From an uncultured Bacteroidia bacterium (lineage in GTDB: Bacteria > Bacteroidota > Bacteroidia > Bacteroidales > UBA932): a DNA stretch of 11,058 nucleotides. Positions 1 to 7,333 of this stretch are shown in pieces. Location: NCBI GenBank assembly GCA_902797895.1, contig CADBUS010000117.1, positions 1-11,058 on the forward strand. The letters run 5' to 3'. The notes beneath the pieces are model-generated. The model made no database searches, was not told the DNA's origin, and saw nothing but the letters and a program-made list of their open reading frames with translations. The position numbers and the translations under genes are program-made. The stretch's first letter is position 1, and each line of letters starts with the position of its first letter.

Positions 1-1
1 C

Positions 2-742
2 ACTCTTAAAGAGCTGTTGAAAAGCGAGGAGGAGCGCGCCCTTCTCCGCTATGATATGCTAAAGGTAATCTTCCCAAACGAAGCCATTGCAGATGGCCTT
101 TCAGATACCTCTGAAAGATTCAGAAACGCAGAGCGAATATGTCAAGAACTTGCTGAAGATGAAGAATCTATAAAGCAGATGTATCTCTATCTTATTAGCT
201 CAGACTACTACCCAAATCAATTAACCGCAGCATACATAGGAGAGAAATATATATGCGGCAGAAAAGAGAGTTGGGAGGATTCCGTTTTTGCAAATAATGT
301 ATGCCTTGCAATAGAGCAATTCAACAAAAACAGGCTTGGAGAGAGGGCGGCAGATTTGAATCTCAGAGATATATCTGATATGCCTGCACAACTGCTCCAA
401 AAGGTTGATGATGGTAAATATCAGGTGCTTTTCTTCTACAATACAACTTGCAGCATCTGTACTCAAATGTTGCCAAAGCTAAATCAGCTCTACTCAAAAT
501 ATGGTTCAAAAGCCAAATTTACAGGTATTTATATTGGAGATAATATTTCATCGCTGAGGAGCTATATTGCTAAAAACAGAATAGGCTGGCGCCAGCTTTG
601 GGGAGGCGAAAATAGAGAGGAGCTTGGCAAAAAATATGATACAGAAACGGTACCACATATCTATCTGCTTAACAGCCAACATATTGTAATTGCTAAAGAT
701 ATAGATGTCACAGAGCTTGAGAGCTTGCTGCAAAGCAGATAG
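2..742 (+). CDS. Thioredoxin-fold protein, 3' part (5' end outside window)
   Basis: The frame is open to the left edge, so the true start lies upstream; the TTG at 17 is probably only an internal Leu codon. The last ~110 residues form a thioredoxin-like domain: a hydrophobic strand (VLFFYNTTC), a CSIC redox pair (Cys codons at 449-451 and 458-460), and a TVPHIYLL segment whose Pro (codon 653-655) fits the cis-proline facing the active site. The preceding part is helical and charged, resembling the helical N-terminal region of Bacteroidota TlpA/DUF5106-type thioredoxins. Such proteins are usually exported or lipid-anchored disulfide reductases, but the signal sequence cannot be seen here. The dehydrogenase gene follows after 27 bases with no terminator, suggesting co-transcription. 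Fold assignment is fairly secure; substrate is unknown. Confidence 0.75.
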   Translation, partial: TLKELLKSEEERALLRYDMLKVIFPNEAIADGLSDTSERFRNAERICQELAEDEESIKQMYLYLISSDYYPNQLTAAYIGEKYICGRKESWEDSVFANNVCLAIEQFNKNRLGERAADLNLRDISDMPAQLLQKVDDGKYQVLFFYNTTCSICTQMLPKLNQLYSKYGSKAKFTGIYIGDNISSLRSYIAKNRIGWRQLWGGENREELGKKYDTETVPHIYLLNSQHIVIAKDIDVTELESLLQSR

Positions 743-769
743 GAAGAGGATTCTCAAAAATAGAGAGCT

Positions 770-3607
770 ATGTTAACAGGCAAATACAGAGAGCTATACA
801 ACAAGCTACTTCAAACAATTCCCAAGGAGAGAATGTTTCACGATTCTCTCACAACATTGGCGTTTGGCACAGATGCCTCATTCTATAGGCTTGTTCCCAA
901 GTTAGTTATAAGGGCGCACTCGGTATATGAGGTTAGGGAGATAATTTGCAATGCCAACAGCCTGGAGATTCCTCTTACATTCCGCGCAGCCGGCACATCG
1001 CTATGCGGACAGGCCATAACAGACTCTGTGCTTGTGGTTGTGGCAGAGGGCTTTAAGAATTACAGCATCTCCACAGGCGGCGGCTATATAAAACTTGAGC
1101 CGGGCATTAGAGGGGCTGTAGCTAACCGTCTGTTAAGCAGATACGGAAAAAAGATAGGCCCGGATCCCGCCTCAATAGATTCTGCTATGATTGGCGGAAT
1201 TGCCGCCAATAACGCCAGTGGAATGTGCTGCGGAACAAGCCAGAACTCCTATAAGACCATTGCGGATATAAATATAATACTGCCGGATGGAACAGATTTG
1301 GATACTGCTGATTTACACTCTGTTGAGCGATTCAAAAAGAGCCACTCCCATCTGATTGAGGGGTTGGAGAATATGGCCCGCAGAGTTAAAGAGAACAGAG
1401 AGTTAAAGGAGAGGATAGAGCGCAAGTATAAAATCAAAAATACAACAGGCTACTCACTAAATGCACTTGTAGATTATTCAGATGGTATAGATATACTCAA
1501 ACACCTGATTATAGGCTCGGAAGGGACGCTTGCCTTTATCTCCAACATCACATACAAGACTGTAGATGACTATAAGAACAAGGCGCTGGCACTTGTTCTA
1601 TTTCCAAATATAAAGGAGGCTTGCAGCGCGGTGCAAACTCTTAAAAGTATGCCTGTTTCTGCGGTAGAGCTTATGGATAGGGCGGCCATCAAATCGGTTG
1701 AGGAAACCCCGGGAATACCTGAGTATCTCAAAACCCTTGGCAATGAGGCTGCTGCACTCTTGATAGAGATTAGAGAGGAGGATAAGCCTTTGCTGATGGG
1801 GAGAATTAAAAGAGTGAGCAATGCGCTATCAACATTCCAGACTCTTCATCCATACGAGTTTACGCTTGATACCGCAGAGCAGGCCATACTCTGGAGAGTG
1901 AGAAAAGAGACACTACCTACCGTTGCAGGAATGAGAAAGGGTGGCACTACTGCAATAATTGAAGATATATGTTTTCCGATAGAGCATCTTGCTGAGGCAG
2001 TTACAGACCTTAGAGAGCTCTTTGACAAAGACGGATACAGTAGTGCGGTGATATTCGGCCACGCTCTTGAGGGAAATCTCCACTTTATGTTCAATCAGAA
2101 CTTTGGAGAGACAGCAGAGGTGGAAAAATATGCCAAGCTGATGGATGATGTGGCTCAACTTGTTGTAAACAAGTATGACGGCTCTCTGAAGGCAGAGCAC
2201 GGTACAGGCAGAAATATGGCTCCATACGTACACAAAGAGTGGGGAGAGCAGGCATACAAGCTAATGGTTGAGATTAAAGAATTATTTGATCCTAAGGGTA
2301 TTATGAATCCGGGGGTTATACTCAACCAAGATAGTCAGATTCATATAAAAAATCTAAAACCGGCAGAGCAGACCACAGCAGAGATAGACAAGTGTATGGA
2401 GTGCGGCTTTTGTGAAAAGAGCTGTGTAGCAGAGGGATTCACCTTTTCTCCAAGGCAGAGAGTTGTGGCCATAAGAGAGATAAATCGCCTTAAAAAGAGC
2501 GGAGAGCGGCAGGCAGAACTTGCCGATATGGAGAGGGTTTTCGGCTATATGGGAGAAAAGAGCTGTGCTACAGATAGTTTGTGCGCGTTGGCCTGTCCTG
2601 TAAAGGTGGATAACGGCAAGCTGATTAAGGAGATGCGCCACCTCTCCCACACCCCAAAACAGGAGAGCAGGGCGGTATGGCTTGCAAACCATTGGAACAA
2701 TGTAGTATGGTGGATGAGAGCTGCCTGGAACTTTGCATACGCTATGAGAAGGGTGTTTGGTAAAAGAGTTATGGGAGTTTTGGCAGATGGGGCGAGGTGG
2801 CTCACTGCAGGTGTTATACCAAAATGGAACAGCAGCTTTCCAAAGGGGGGCGGAAAGATAACAAAGGCTATGATGGGGAGGCCGCAAAGTGCAGAGAGAC
2901 CGAAGGTTGTATATATGCCAAGCTGTCTAACCCGTTCGCTCGGCCTCTCCAAAGAGAGCCAAAACGCGCTTGCACTCACCAAACTGACAGATATGTTGCT
3001 GCGCAGGGCAGGTTACGATGTAATCTATCCGAGGGGGCTCAAAAAACTTTGCTGCGGAATGGCATTCTCCAGTAAGGGGTTTGTAAAGGCAGGTAATATG
3101 CTCAGTAATAATCTGATAGCAGCATTGCAAGAGGCATCGGAAAATGGTAAATATCCTATTTTGTGCGATATGTCTCCTTGCCTTTACACCATAAAGAGCA
3201 ATGCGGAGGATCGCCTGCCTCTCTATGAGCCGGCAGAGTTTGCTTGGAAATACCTTATTCCAAAACTGCAGCTTACAAAGCTGGATGAGAGCGTGGCTGT
3301 TTTTGCAGTATGTACAGCCAAAAAACTTGGAGTGGATAATATTCTTGCAGATATTGCAAAGCTCTGTGCCAAAAGGGTTAAGGTTGTGGAGAGCAACTGC
3401 TGCGGCTTTGCCGGAGACAAGGGATTCTTTATGCCGGAGCTGAATGATTGGGGATTGAGAAACCTCAAGAGACAGATAGAGGATTGTACGCACGGCTATG
3501 CCACAAGCCGCACCTGCGAGATAGGCTTGCAACACCACGGTGGAATAGAGTTCTGCAATATCTTCTACCTGATAGAAAAGGCGAGCAGAATGCAACATTT
3601 TTACTAA
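770..3607 (+). CDS. FAD-binding and 4Fe-4S dehydrogenase (D-lactate / D-2-hydroxyglutarate dehydrogenase-like, YdiJ type)
   Basis: A 945-residue fusion of a flavin dehydrogenase and an iron-sulfur electron-transfer module. The N-terminal FAD-binding domain shows AAGTSLCGQA near residue 73, GPDPAS at 130, NNASG near 148 and GSEGTLAF near 245. The FAD-oxidase C-terminal domain has FGHALEGNLHF (429-439) and EHGTGRN (476-482), whose His residues fit the metal/substrate site. A ferredoxin-like segment has CMECGFCEKSC (Cys 542, 545, 548, 552) and a second set at Cys 599, 605 and 609 followed by Pro. Two cysteine-rich CCG domains follow (Cys 719, CC 761-762, Cys 804, CC 877-878). This order matches the GlcD/Dld-GlpC fusion family, which oxidises D-2-hydroxyacids and passes electrons to the respiratory chain. 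The exact substrate (D-lactate, D-2-hydroxyglutarate or another) cannot be read from the sequence. The ATG at 770 has no clear SD, as is usual in this phylum. Confidence 0.9.
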   Translation: MLTGKYRELYNKLLQTIPKERMFHDSLTTLAFGTDASFYRLVPKLVIRAHSVYEVREIICNANSLEIPLTFRAAGTSLCGQAITDSVLVVVAEGFKNYSISTGGGYIKLEPGIRGAVANRLLSRYGKKIGPDPASIDSAMIGGIAANNASGMCCGTSQNSYKTIADINIILPDGTDLDTADLHSVERFKKSHSHLIEGLENMARRVKENRELKERIERKYKIKNTTGYSLNALVDYSDGIDILKHLIIGSEGTLAFISNITYKTVDDYKNKALALVLFPNIKEACSAVQTLKSMPVSAVELMDRAAIKSVEETPGIPEYLKTLGNEAAALLIEIREEDKPLLMGRIKRVSNALSTFQTLHPYEFTLDTAEQAILWRVRKETLPTVAGMRKGGTTAIIEDICFPIEHLAEAVTDLRELFDKDGYSSAVIFGHALEGNLHFMFNQNFGETAEVEKYAKLMDDVAQLVVNKYDGSLKAEHGTGRNMAPYVHKEWGEQAYKLMVEIKELFDPKGIMNPGVILNQDSQIHIKNLKPAEQTTAEIDKCMECGFCEKSCVAEGFTFSPRQRVVAIREINRLKKSGERQAELADMERVFGYMGEKSCATDSLCALACPVKVDNGKLIKEMRHLSHTPKQESRAVWLANHWNNVVWWMRAAWNFAYAMRRVFGKRVMGVLADGARWLTAGVIPKWNSSFPKGGGKITKAMMGRPQSAERPKVVYMPSCLTRSLGLSKESQNALALTKLTDMLLRRAGYDVIYPRGLKKLCCGMAFSSKGFVKAGNMLSNNLIAALQEASENGKYPILCDMSPCLYTIKSNAEDRLPLYEPAEFAWKYLIPKLQLTKLDESVAVFAVCTAKKLGVDNILADIAKLCAKRVKVVESNCCGFAGDKGFFMPELNDWGLRNLKRQIEDCTHGYATSRTCEIGLQHHGGIEFCNIFYLIEKASRMQHFY

Positions 3608-3612
3608 TTTTG
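3605..3612 (+). promoter_or_regulatory. Likely ssrA promoter -7 box
   Basis: TAATTTTG matches the Bacteroidota -7 consensus TAnnTTTG. It sits 17 bases before the mature tmRNA 5' end, allowing a short leader removed by RNase P. No good -33 TTTG is seen about 20 bases upstream, inside the dehydrogenase coding sequence. The box begins exactly on the TAA stop codon of that gene. Confidence 0.5.
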
Positions 3613-3629
3613 CATCATATATATGCCAA

Positions 3630-4028
3630 GGGGGTGTTCTGGTTTTGACATCTGATTAATTGGCAGGCAAGCGTGCCGAGCGTTGGAAGAGTAGCTCGTT
3701 AATATCTAACTTTCAGCCATATAATTGGCAACACTAATGTAAGACTCGCTGCGTAAACTGCTAAGCAGACGCGCTTAATCCTTGAGGCTCAAGGAGCTTC
3801 GGACGAGTATCCCGCTCCCTTTTTTTCTTCTTGAATGGAGCATACGGGGTATCATACAAAAGAGGAATGCGGTGGCAGACTCCTTTAATGCCCCCTAAGA
3901 AATAAAGGATAAGCTGTCATCTTGCCCGCTTTGGGGCGGGGCGGCAGACGAAAATCAAACCAAAGATACGCACGTAGAAAACCTGTTGGTGGTCTGATTG
4001 GACAGCGGTTCGACTCCGCTCACCTCCA
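3630..4028 (+). ncRNA. ssrA: Transfer-messenger RNA (tmRNA)
   Basis: tmRNA rescues ribosomes stalled on broken mRNA and adds a degradation tag, working with SmpB. The ends form a tRNA-like domain: GGGGGUG (3630-3636) pairs with CACCUCC (4021-4027), with one G-U pair, and A4028 is the discriminator. The T arm is AGCGG / UUCGACU loop / CCGCU (4004-4020). After the acceptor comes the conserved UUCUGGUUUUGACA segment. Pseudoknot 1 is visible: CGAGC (3677-3681) with GCUCG (3694-3698), and its loop UUGGAAG (3683-3689) with CUUUCAG (3710-3716). Further hairpins follow the tag frame, including one at 3779-3795. The total of 399 nt is normal for a one-piece tmRNA. The CCA end is not encoded (the genome continues CAAA), so it must be added by nucleotidyltransferase. 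Confidence 0.96.
3727..3756 (+). other. tmRNA proteolysis-tag reading frame (GNTNVRLAA, stop)
   Basis: The only frame giving a tag-like peptide after pseudoknot 1 resumes on GGC at 3727, 97 nt from the 5' end (similar to the 90 nt of E. coli), and reads GNTNVRLAA before TAA at 3754-3756. The LAA end is what ClpXP/ClpAP recognise. Tags I recall from Bacteroidota are of the form GExNYALAA, so length, Gly start, Asn and LAA end agree while YA is replaced by VR. The resume codon is inferred from position and product, not from a direct marker. Confidence 0.8.
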
Positions 4029-4066
4029 CAAAAAAAGAGCCTCTTAGGCTCTTTTTTTGTGGAGGT
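4022..4066. terminator. Bidirectional intrinsic terminator of ssrA and ung
   Basis: A perfect 20-bp inverted repeat (arms 4022-4041 and 4047-4066) closes on a TCTTA loop. Its core is AGAGCC/GGCTCT flanked by seven A on the left and seven T on the right, so each strand carries a stem followed by a U tract and can stop transcription from ssrA (plus) and from ung (minus). The left arm includes the last seven bases of mature tmRNA. Confidence 0.9.
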
Positions 4067-4070
4067 AGGT

Positions 4071-4128
4071 CGGCTTGCAAGCAAGCCTCCTTTGAAACGC
4101 AGCTAAGCTGCGAGGCGGCACTCCGTGC
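4071..4128. repeat. Cluster of three short GC-rich hairpins between ssrA and ung
   Basis: Three inverted repeats lie in 58 bases: GGCTTGC/GCAAGCC (4072-4078 and 4081-4087), CGCAGC-TAA-GCTGCG (4098-4112) and GCAC-TCC-GTGC (4118-4128). The last ends at the ung stop codon. None carries its own U tract, and the stretch is more GC-rich than its surroundings. It could be a REP-like dispersed palindrome, or extra structure protecting the 3' end of the ung mRNA. Only one copy is in the window, so repeat status is unproven. Confidence 0.5.
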
Positions 4129-4800
4129 TTATTTACTCCAGTCTATGGGTTCGATGCCGCGGCTGGTGAGGTAGTTGTTGCAGAGTATAAAGTGGCGGCA
4201 ACCGAAGAAGGCTCCGCCTGCCAGTGGAGAGGGGTGGGCGGCCTCCAAAACCAGATGTTTTGAGCTGTCTATGAGGCTCTTCTTGTTCTTTGCAAAGTTA
4301 CCCCAAAGCATAAATACAAGCCCCTCTCTCCTTTCTGAAAGCAGGCTTATTACGGCATCTGTAAACTCTCCCCATCCTATTTTACTGTGCGATGAGGCCT
4401 CTCCTGCCTTTACCGTAAGTATTGCGTTGAGCAGAAAAACTCCCTGTTTTGCCCAGCCCTCAAGGTTTCCGCCTTTGCCTTGCAGGCTGATTCCCAGGTT
4501 ATTCTCAATCTCTTTATAGATATTCTTGAGCGATGGAGGGAGTTTTACCCCATCGGGAACAGAAAAACTCAAACCGTGTGCCTGCCCTACATTGTGATAG
4601 GGGTCCTGTCCCAAAATAACCACCTTCACCTTATCTAAAGGGGTGAGTTCAAAAGCATTGAATATGAGATTTCCTGGTGGATAGATAACCTCTCCTGCCT
4701 CTTTTTTGTTGTGGAGCTCGGCTACAAGAGCTTTGAAATAGGGCTTTTCAAACTCACTTTTAAGCAGCTCTTTCCATTGCTGCTGAATCTTTACATCCAT
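4129..4800 (-). CDS. ung: Uracil-DNA glycosylase, family 1
   Basis: Removes uracil from DNA to begin base-excision repair. At 223 residues it has the normal family-1 length. Motif A, GQDPYHNVGQAHGLSFSV, begins at residue 64 with the water-activating Asp at 66 and the pocket Tyr at 68. The uracil-binding Asn lies in the FLLNAILTV strand (122-130), followed by the VFMLWGNFA strand. The C-terminal motif HPSPL (189-193) gives the catalytic His and the DNA-intercalating Leu; the next residue is Ala rather than the Ser found in E. coli, outside the core. The ATG at 4800 lacks an SD. It lies 29 bases after lon on the same strand with no terminator between, so the two are probably co-transcribed, and it ends at the bidirectional terminator shared with ssrA. 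Confidence 0.97.
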   Translation of the reverse strand: MDVKIQQQWKELLKSEFEKPYFKALVAELHNKKEAGEVIYPPGNLIFNAFELTPLDKVKVVILGQDPYHNVGQAHGLSFSVPDGVKLPPSLKNIYKEIENNLGISLQGKGGNLEGWAKQGVFLLNAILTVKAGEASSHSKIGWGEFTDAVISLLSERREGLVFMLWGNFAKNKKSLIDSSKHLVLEAAHPSPLAGGAFFGCRHFILCNNYLTSRGIEPIDWSK

Positions 4801-4829
4801 ACTATCTTATTGGCTTAACTGCCAGAGTG

Positions 4830-7235
4830 TTAAAAGATTAATTTGAGTACATCTGCCATAGTGGCTACATACTTGAAAGTAAGCCCTTTTATGTAGATAG
4901 GCTTAATATCCGCAATATCCTTTTCATTCTCTTTGCTAAGAATTATTGTCTTTACTCCTGCTCTCTTTGCGGCAAGTATCTTCTCCTTTATTCCTCCAAC
5001 CGGCAGCACTTTTCCTCTGAGAGTCATTTCTCCAGTCATTGCTACCCCTTTTTTTACGCTCTTATTCATTAAGGCTGAGGCCATTGCGCTAACCATTGTT
5101 ATACCGGCAGATGGTCCGTCTTTTGGTATAGCTCCTTCTGGAACGTGGATATGTAAATCATATTTCTTAATCTGTGCGGTGGTAAGGCCGAGCTCTTTGG
5201 CATTGCTCTTAATCCACTGATATGCAATGGTTGCAGACTCTTTCATTACATCGCCGAGGTTGCCTGTGGTGGATAACATTCCCTTTCCTTCGCTCTTGCT
5301 GCACTCCACAAAGAGTATCTCTCCGCCCATCTCTGTCCAAGCAAGCCCTGTAACAACTCCAGGAGCCTCGTTGCCCTTTTGCAAATCGTGATTATTGGTA
5401 GGCAGCCCAAGCACCTCTTTGGTCTCCTTTACACCAATGCTCTCAGGTACAGCCTCTTCCTTGGCTACCATAGTGGCGTAGTGCCTTGCAATTTTGGCAA
5501 TCTGCTTATCCAACTGCCTTACACCGTTCTCTCTTGTGTATTCGTCAATTATCTCATTTATAGCCTCTTCTGTTAGGGCAAGCTGCTCTTTTTTCAGGCC
5601 GTGTTCAGCTATCTGCTTAGGAACCAGATAGTTCTTGGCTATCTGCAACTTTTCCTCTGCTATGTATCCCGATAGGGGAATCATCTCCATTCTATCTTTG
5701 AGCGCCGAGTGTATTGTAGAGATGTTGTTGGCGGTAGCTATGAAGAGAACTCTTGAGAGATCGTAGTCTATATCGAGATAGTTATCGTGAAATGTGGAAT
5801 TTTGCTCAGGATCAAGTACTTCAAGCAGAGCTGAGGCCGGATCTCCGTGCATTGTGTTGCCAACTTTGTCTATTTCATCCAACACTATTACAGGGTTAGA
5901 GGAGCCGCTGCGGTTGATAGCCTGTATGATACGCCCTGGCATAGCTCCAATGTAGGTTCTTCTGTGGCCTCTGATTTCAGACTCATCGTGCAATCCGCCG
6001 AGGGAGATTCTGTTGTATTTTCTTCCCAAAGCTCTTGCAATAGATTTTCCGAGCGAGGTTTTTCCTGTTCCCGGAGGGCCATAAAGGCATATAATAGGAG
6101 ATTTCATATTCTCGCGCAGCTTTATAACTGCCAGAAACTCAATAATTCTCTCTTTTATCTTTTCAAGTCCGTAGTGGTCTTCATCCAAAACCTGCTGGGC
6201 GTGTTTGAGATCTAAATTATCCTTTGTGGTGTAGTCCCAAGGTAGATTGGCAAGCAACTCCAAGTGGCTCAATTCTACATTAAAATCGGGAGTGTTGGGA
6301 TTCATCTTCTCCAATCTTGCAATTCCCTTTTCAAACTCATCTTTGGCATACTTAGGCCATTTCTTGCCCACTACCTTTTTGTGCAAATCTCTCACCTCCT
6401 TTATATTACCATTCATACCAAGCTCTTCCTGTATGGTTTTGAGCTGGTTGTTCAGGTAGTACTCCCTCTGCTGCTGATCTATCTCGCTCTTTACCTTCTG
6501 CTTAATATCGTTCTTAATCTTCTGCAGCTCAATCTGTTTGCCAAGTACAGAGAGCAGTTTGTAGCCCCTCTGTTTAAGGTCGCCCTCCTCAAGCAGTGCT
6601 ATTTTATCTGCAAGCCCCTCGCTATCAACACTCATAGAGATAAAATTGACCAAAAACTCAAACGAGTCTATGTTTCTGATGGCAAATTCAGCCTCTGCCG
6701 GAAAATTGGAGGATTGCTTTATAAGCTGCTTGGCATAATCCTTAATGGTCTCTCCAAGTGCAACCACATCTGTATCTTCCTTTTGCGGCATAGTATCTTC
6801 CAGATGCTCTACGGTGGCTATCATATATGGCTCAACTGCAATAACATCCCTCATTTTCATCCTCTTTATGCCCTGCAGTACGGCGGTTATTACGCCATCT
6901 GGCATCTCTATGATTTTTAGGATTTTAGCACTTGTTCCTATCGGAAACAAATCCTTTTTATGCGGCTCCTCAACACTTGAGTCTATCTGGGTTACGGTAC
7001 CTATAATCTTGGAGCTCTTGTTCATAGCCTTGGCCAATTTTATAGATTTCTCCCTCCCGATAGCAACAGGCAGAATAGTGCCCGGAAAGAGCACAGAATC
7101 TCTGAGCGTAAGTATAGGGAGAGTCTGAGGCACCTCAATCTGATCCAGCTTGGAGCTTGCCTCAATACTCATAACAGGTAATATGCTGATTTCTGAGTTT
7201 CCCATCTTGTTAAAAAATAAATCGTCTTTAAACAT
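4830..7235 (-). CDS. lon: ATP-dependent Lon protease
   Basis: Cytoplasmic AAA+ serine protease that degrades misfolded and regulatory proteins. With the ATG at 7235 it has 801 residues, normal for LonA. In order: an N-terminal substrate-binding domain (about 36-238, starting LPILTLRDSVLFPG), a helical coiled-coil part (about 240-335), the AAA+ module with Walker A GPPGTGKT (386-393) and Walker B VIVLDEID (Asp 453, Glu 454), and the protease domain with the Ser-Lys dyad: Ser709 in KDGPSAG and Lys752 in GGIKEK, 43 residues apart as in E. coli. The start is set by a strong AGGAGG four bases upstream; a TTG ten codons earlier in frame is less likely. No clear consensus promoter is seen upstream, but two dyads are. 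ung follows in the same transcript. Confidence 0.97.
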   Translation of the reverse strand: MFKDDLFFNKMGNSEISILPVMSIEASSKLDQIEVPQTLPILTLRDSVLFPGTILPVAIGREKSIKLAKAMNKSSKIIGTVTQIDSSVEEPHKKDLFPIGTSAKILKIIEMPDGVITAVLQGIKRMKMRDVIAVEPYMIATVEHLEDTMPQKEDTDVVALGETIKDYAKQLIKQSSNFPAEAEFAIRNIDSFEFLVNFISMSVDSEGLADKIALLEEGDLKQRGYKLLSVLGKQIELQKIKNDIKQKVKSEIDQQQREYYLNNQLKTIQEELGMNGNIKEVRDLHKKVVGKKWPKYAKDEFEKGIARLEKMNPNTPDFNVELSHLELLANLPWDYTTKDNLDLKHAQQVLDEDHYGLEKIKERIIEFLAVIKLRENMKSPIICLYGPPGTGKTSLGKSIARALGRKYNRISLGGLHDESEIRGHRRTYIGAMPGRIIQAINRSGSSNPVIVLDEIDKVGNTMHGDPASALLEVLDPEQNSTFHDNYLDIDYDLSRVLFIATANNISTIHSALKDRMEMIPLSGYIAEEKLQIAKNYLVPKQIAEHGLKKEQLALTEEAINEIIDEYTRENGVRQLDKQIAKIARHYATMVAKEEAVPESIGVKETKEVLGLPTNNHDLQKGNEAPGVVTGLAWTEMGGEILFVECSKSEGKGMLSTTGNLGDVMKESATIAYQWIKSNAKELGLTTAQIKKYDLHIHVPEGAIPKDGPSAGITMVSAMASALMNKSVKKGVAMTGEMTLRGKVLPVGGIKEKILAAKRAGVKTIILSKENEKDIADIKPIYIKGLTFKYVATMADVLKLIF

Positions 7236-7239
7236 AATT

Positions 7240-7245
7240 CCTCCT
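7240..7245 (-). promoter_or_regulatory. Strong Shine-Dalgarno sequence of lon
   Basis: On the minus strand AGGAGG lies four bases before the ATG at 7235. It decides the lon start and stands out because the other starts in the window (HU, RNase E/G, ung, Omp85) have AT-rich leaders without an SD. Bacteroidota ribosomes are known to hide their anti-SD and use SDs on few genes, so this may mark special translational handling. Confidence 0.7.
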
Positions 7246-7265
7246 ACTAAAACATTACTTGCCAA

Positions 7266-7318
7266 AATGGCACATTATTCTGAATATGCCATTGTAGTCA
7301 ATCTTTGTGCCAAAGATT
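7266..7318. promoter_or_regulatory. Two dyad-symmetric elements upstream of lon
   Basis: Element 1 (7266-7293) pairs AATGGCA with TGCCATT around an inner TATTC-T-GAATA palindrome. Element 2 (7300-7318) is AATCTTTG-TGC-CAAAGATT, an 8-bp dyad; on the plus strand five T follow it, on the minus strand seven A precede it. Both lie in the 98 bases between the Omp85 gene and lon. On the minus strand neither carries a U tract, so they are not obvious terminators for the upstream gene. They could be operators controlling lon or hairpins in its leader. No TTTG / TAnnTTTG pair of the right spacing was found. Confidence 0.45.
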
Positions 7319-7333
7319 TTTTTAGATAAAATG

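Noticed and set aside
2927..3598. Long open frame on the minus strand inside the dehydrogenase gene
   Set aside because: It lies opposite well-conserved CCG-domain coding sequence, matches no family I know and has no start signals; it is a shadow.
3814..3841. GCTCC/GGAGC pair with a seven-T run inside the tmRNA gene, read as an internal terminator
   Set aside because: The T run is in the loop rather than after the stem, and the pair fits the pseudoknot region of tmRNA.
4029..4128. Genomic island integrated at the ssrA 3' end
   Set aside because: No integrase gene and no second copy of the tmRNA 3' end follow; ung starts within 100 bases.
6264..6920. Long open frame on the plus strand opposite lon
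   Set aside because: It is antisense to conserved Lon sequence, and its hydrophobic, Leu-rich product is typical of a reverse-frame artefact.
7236..7265. Longer lon reading frame starting at a TTG, ten codons upstream
   Set aside because: The ATG at 7235 has a full AGGAGG at the right place, and the ten extra codons would translate the SD region and part of the spacer.
7266..7318. CIRCE (HrcA) heat-shock operator upstream of lon
   Set aside because: Neither dyad resembles TTAGCACTC-N9-GAGTGCTAA.
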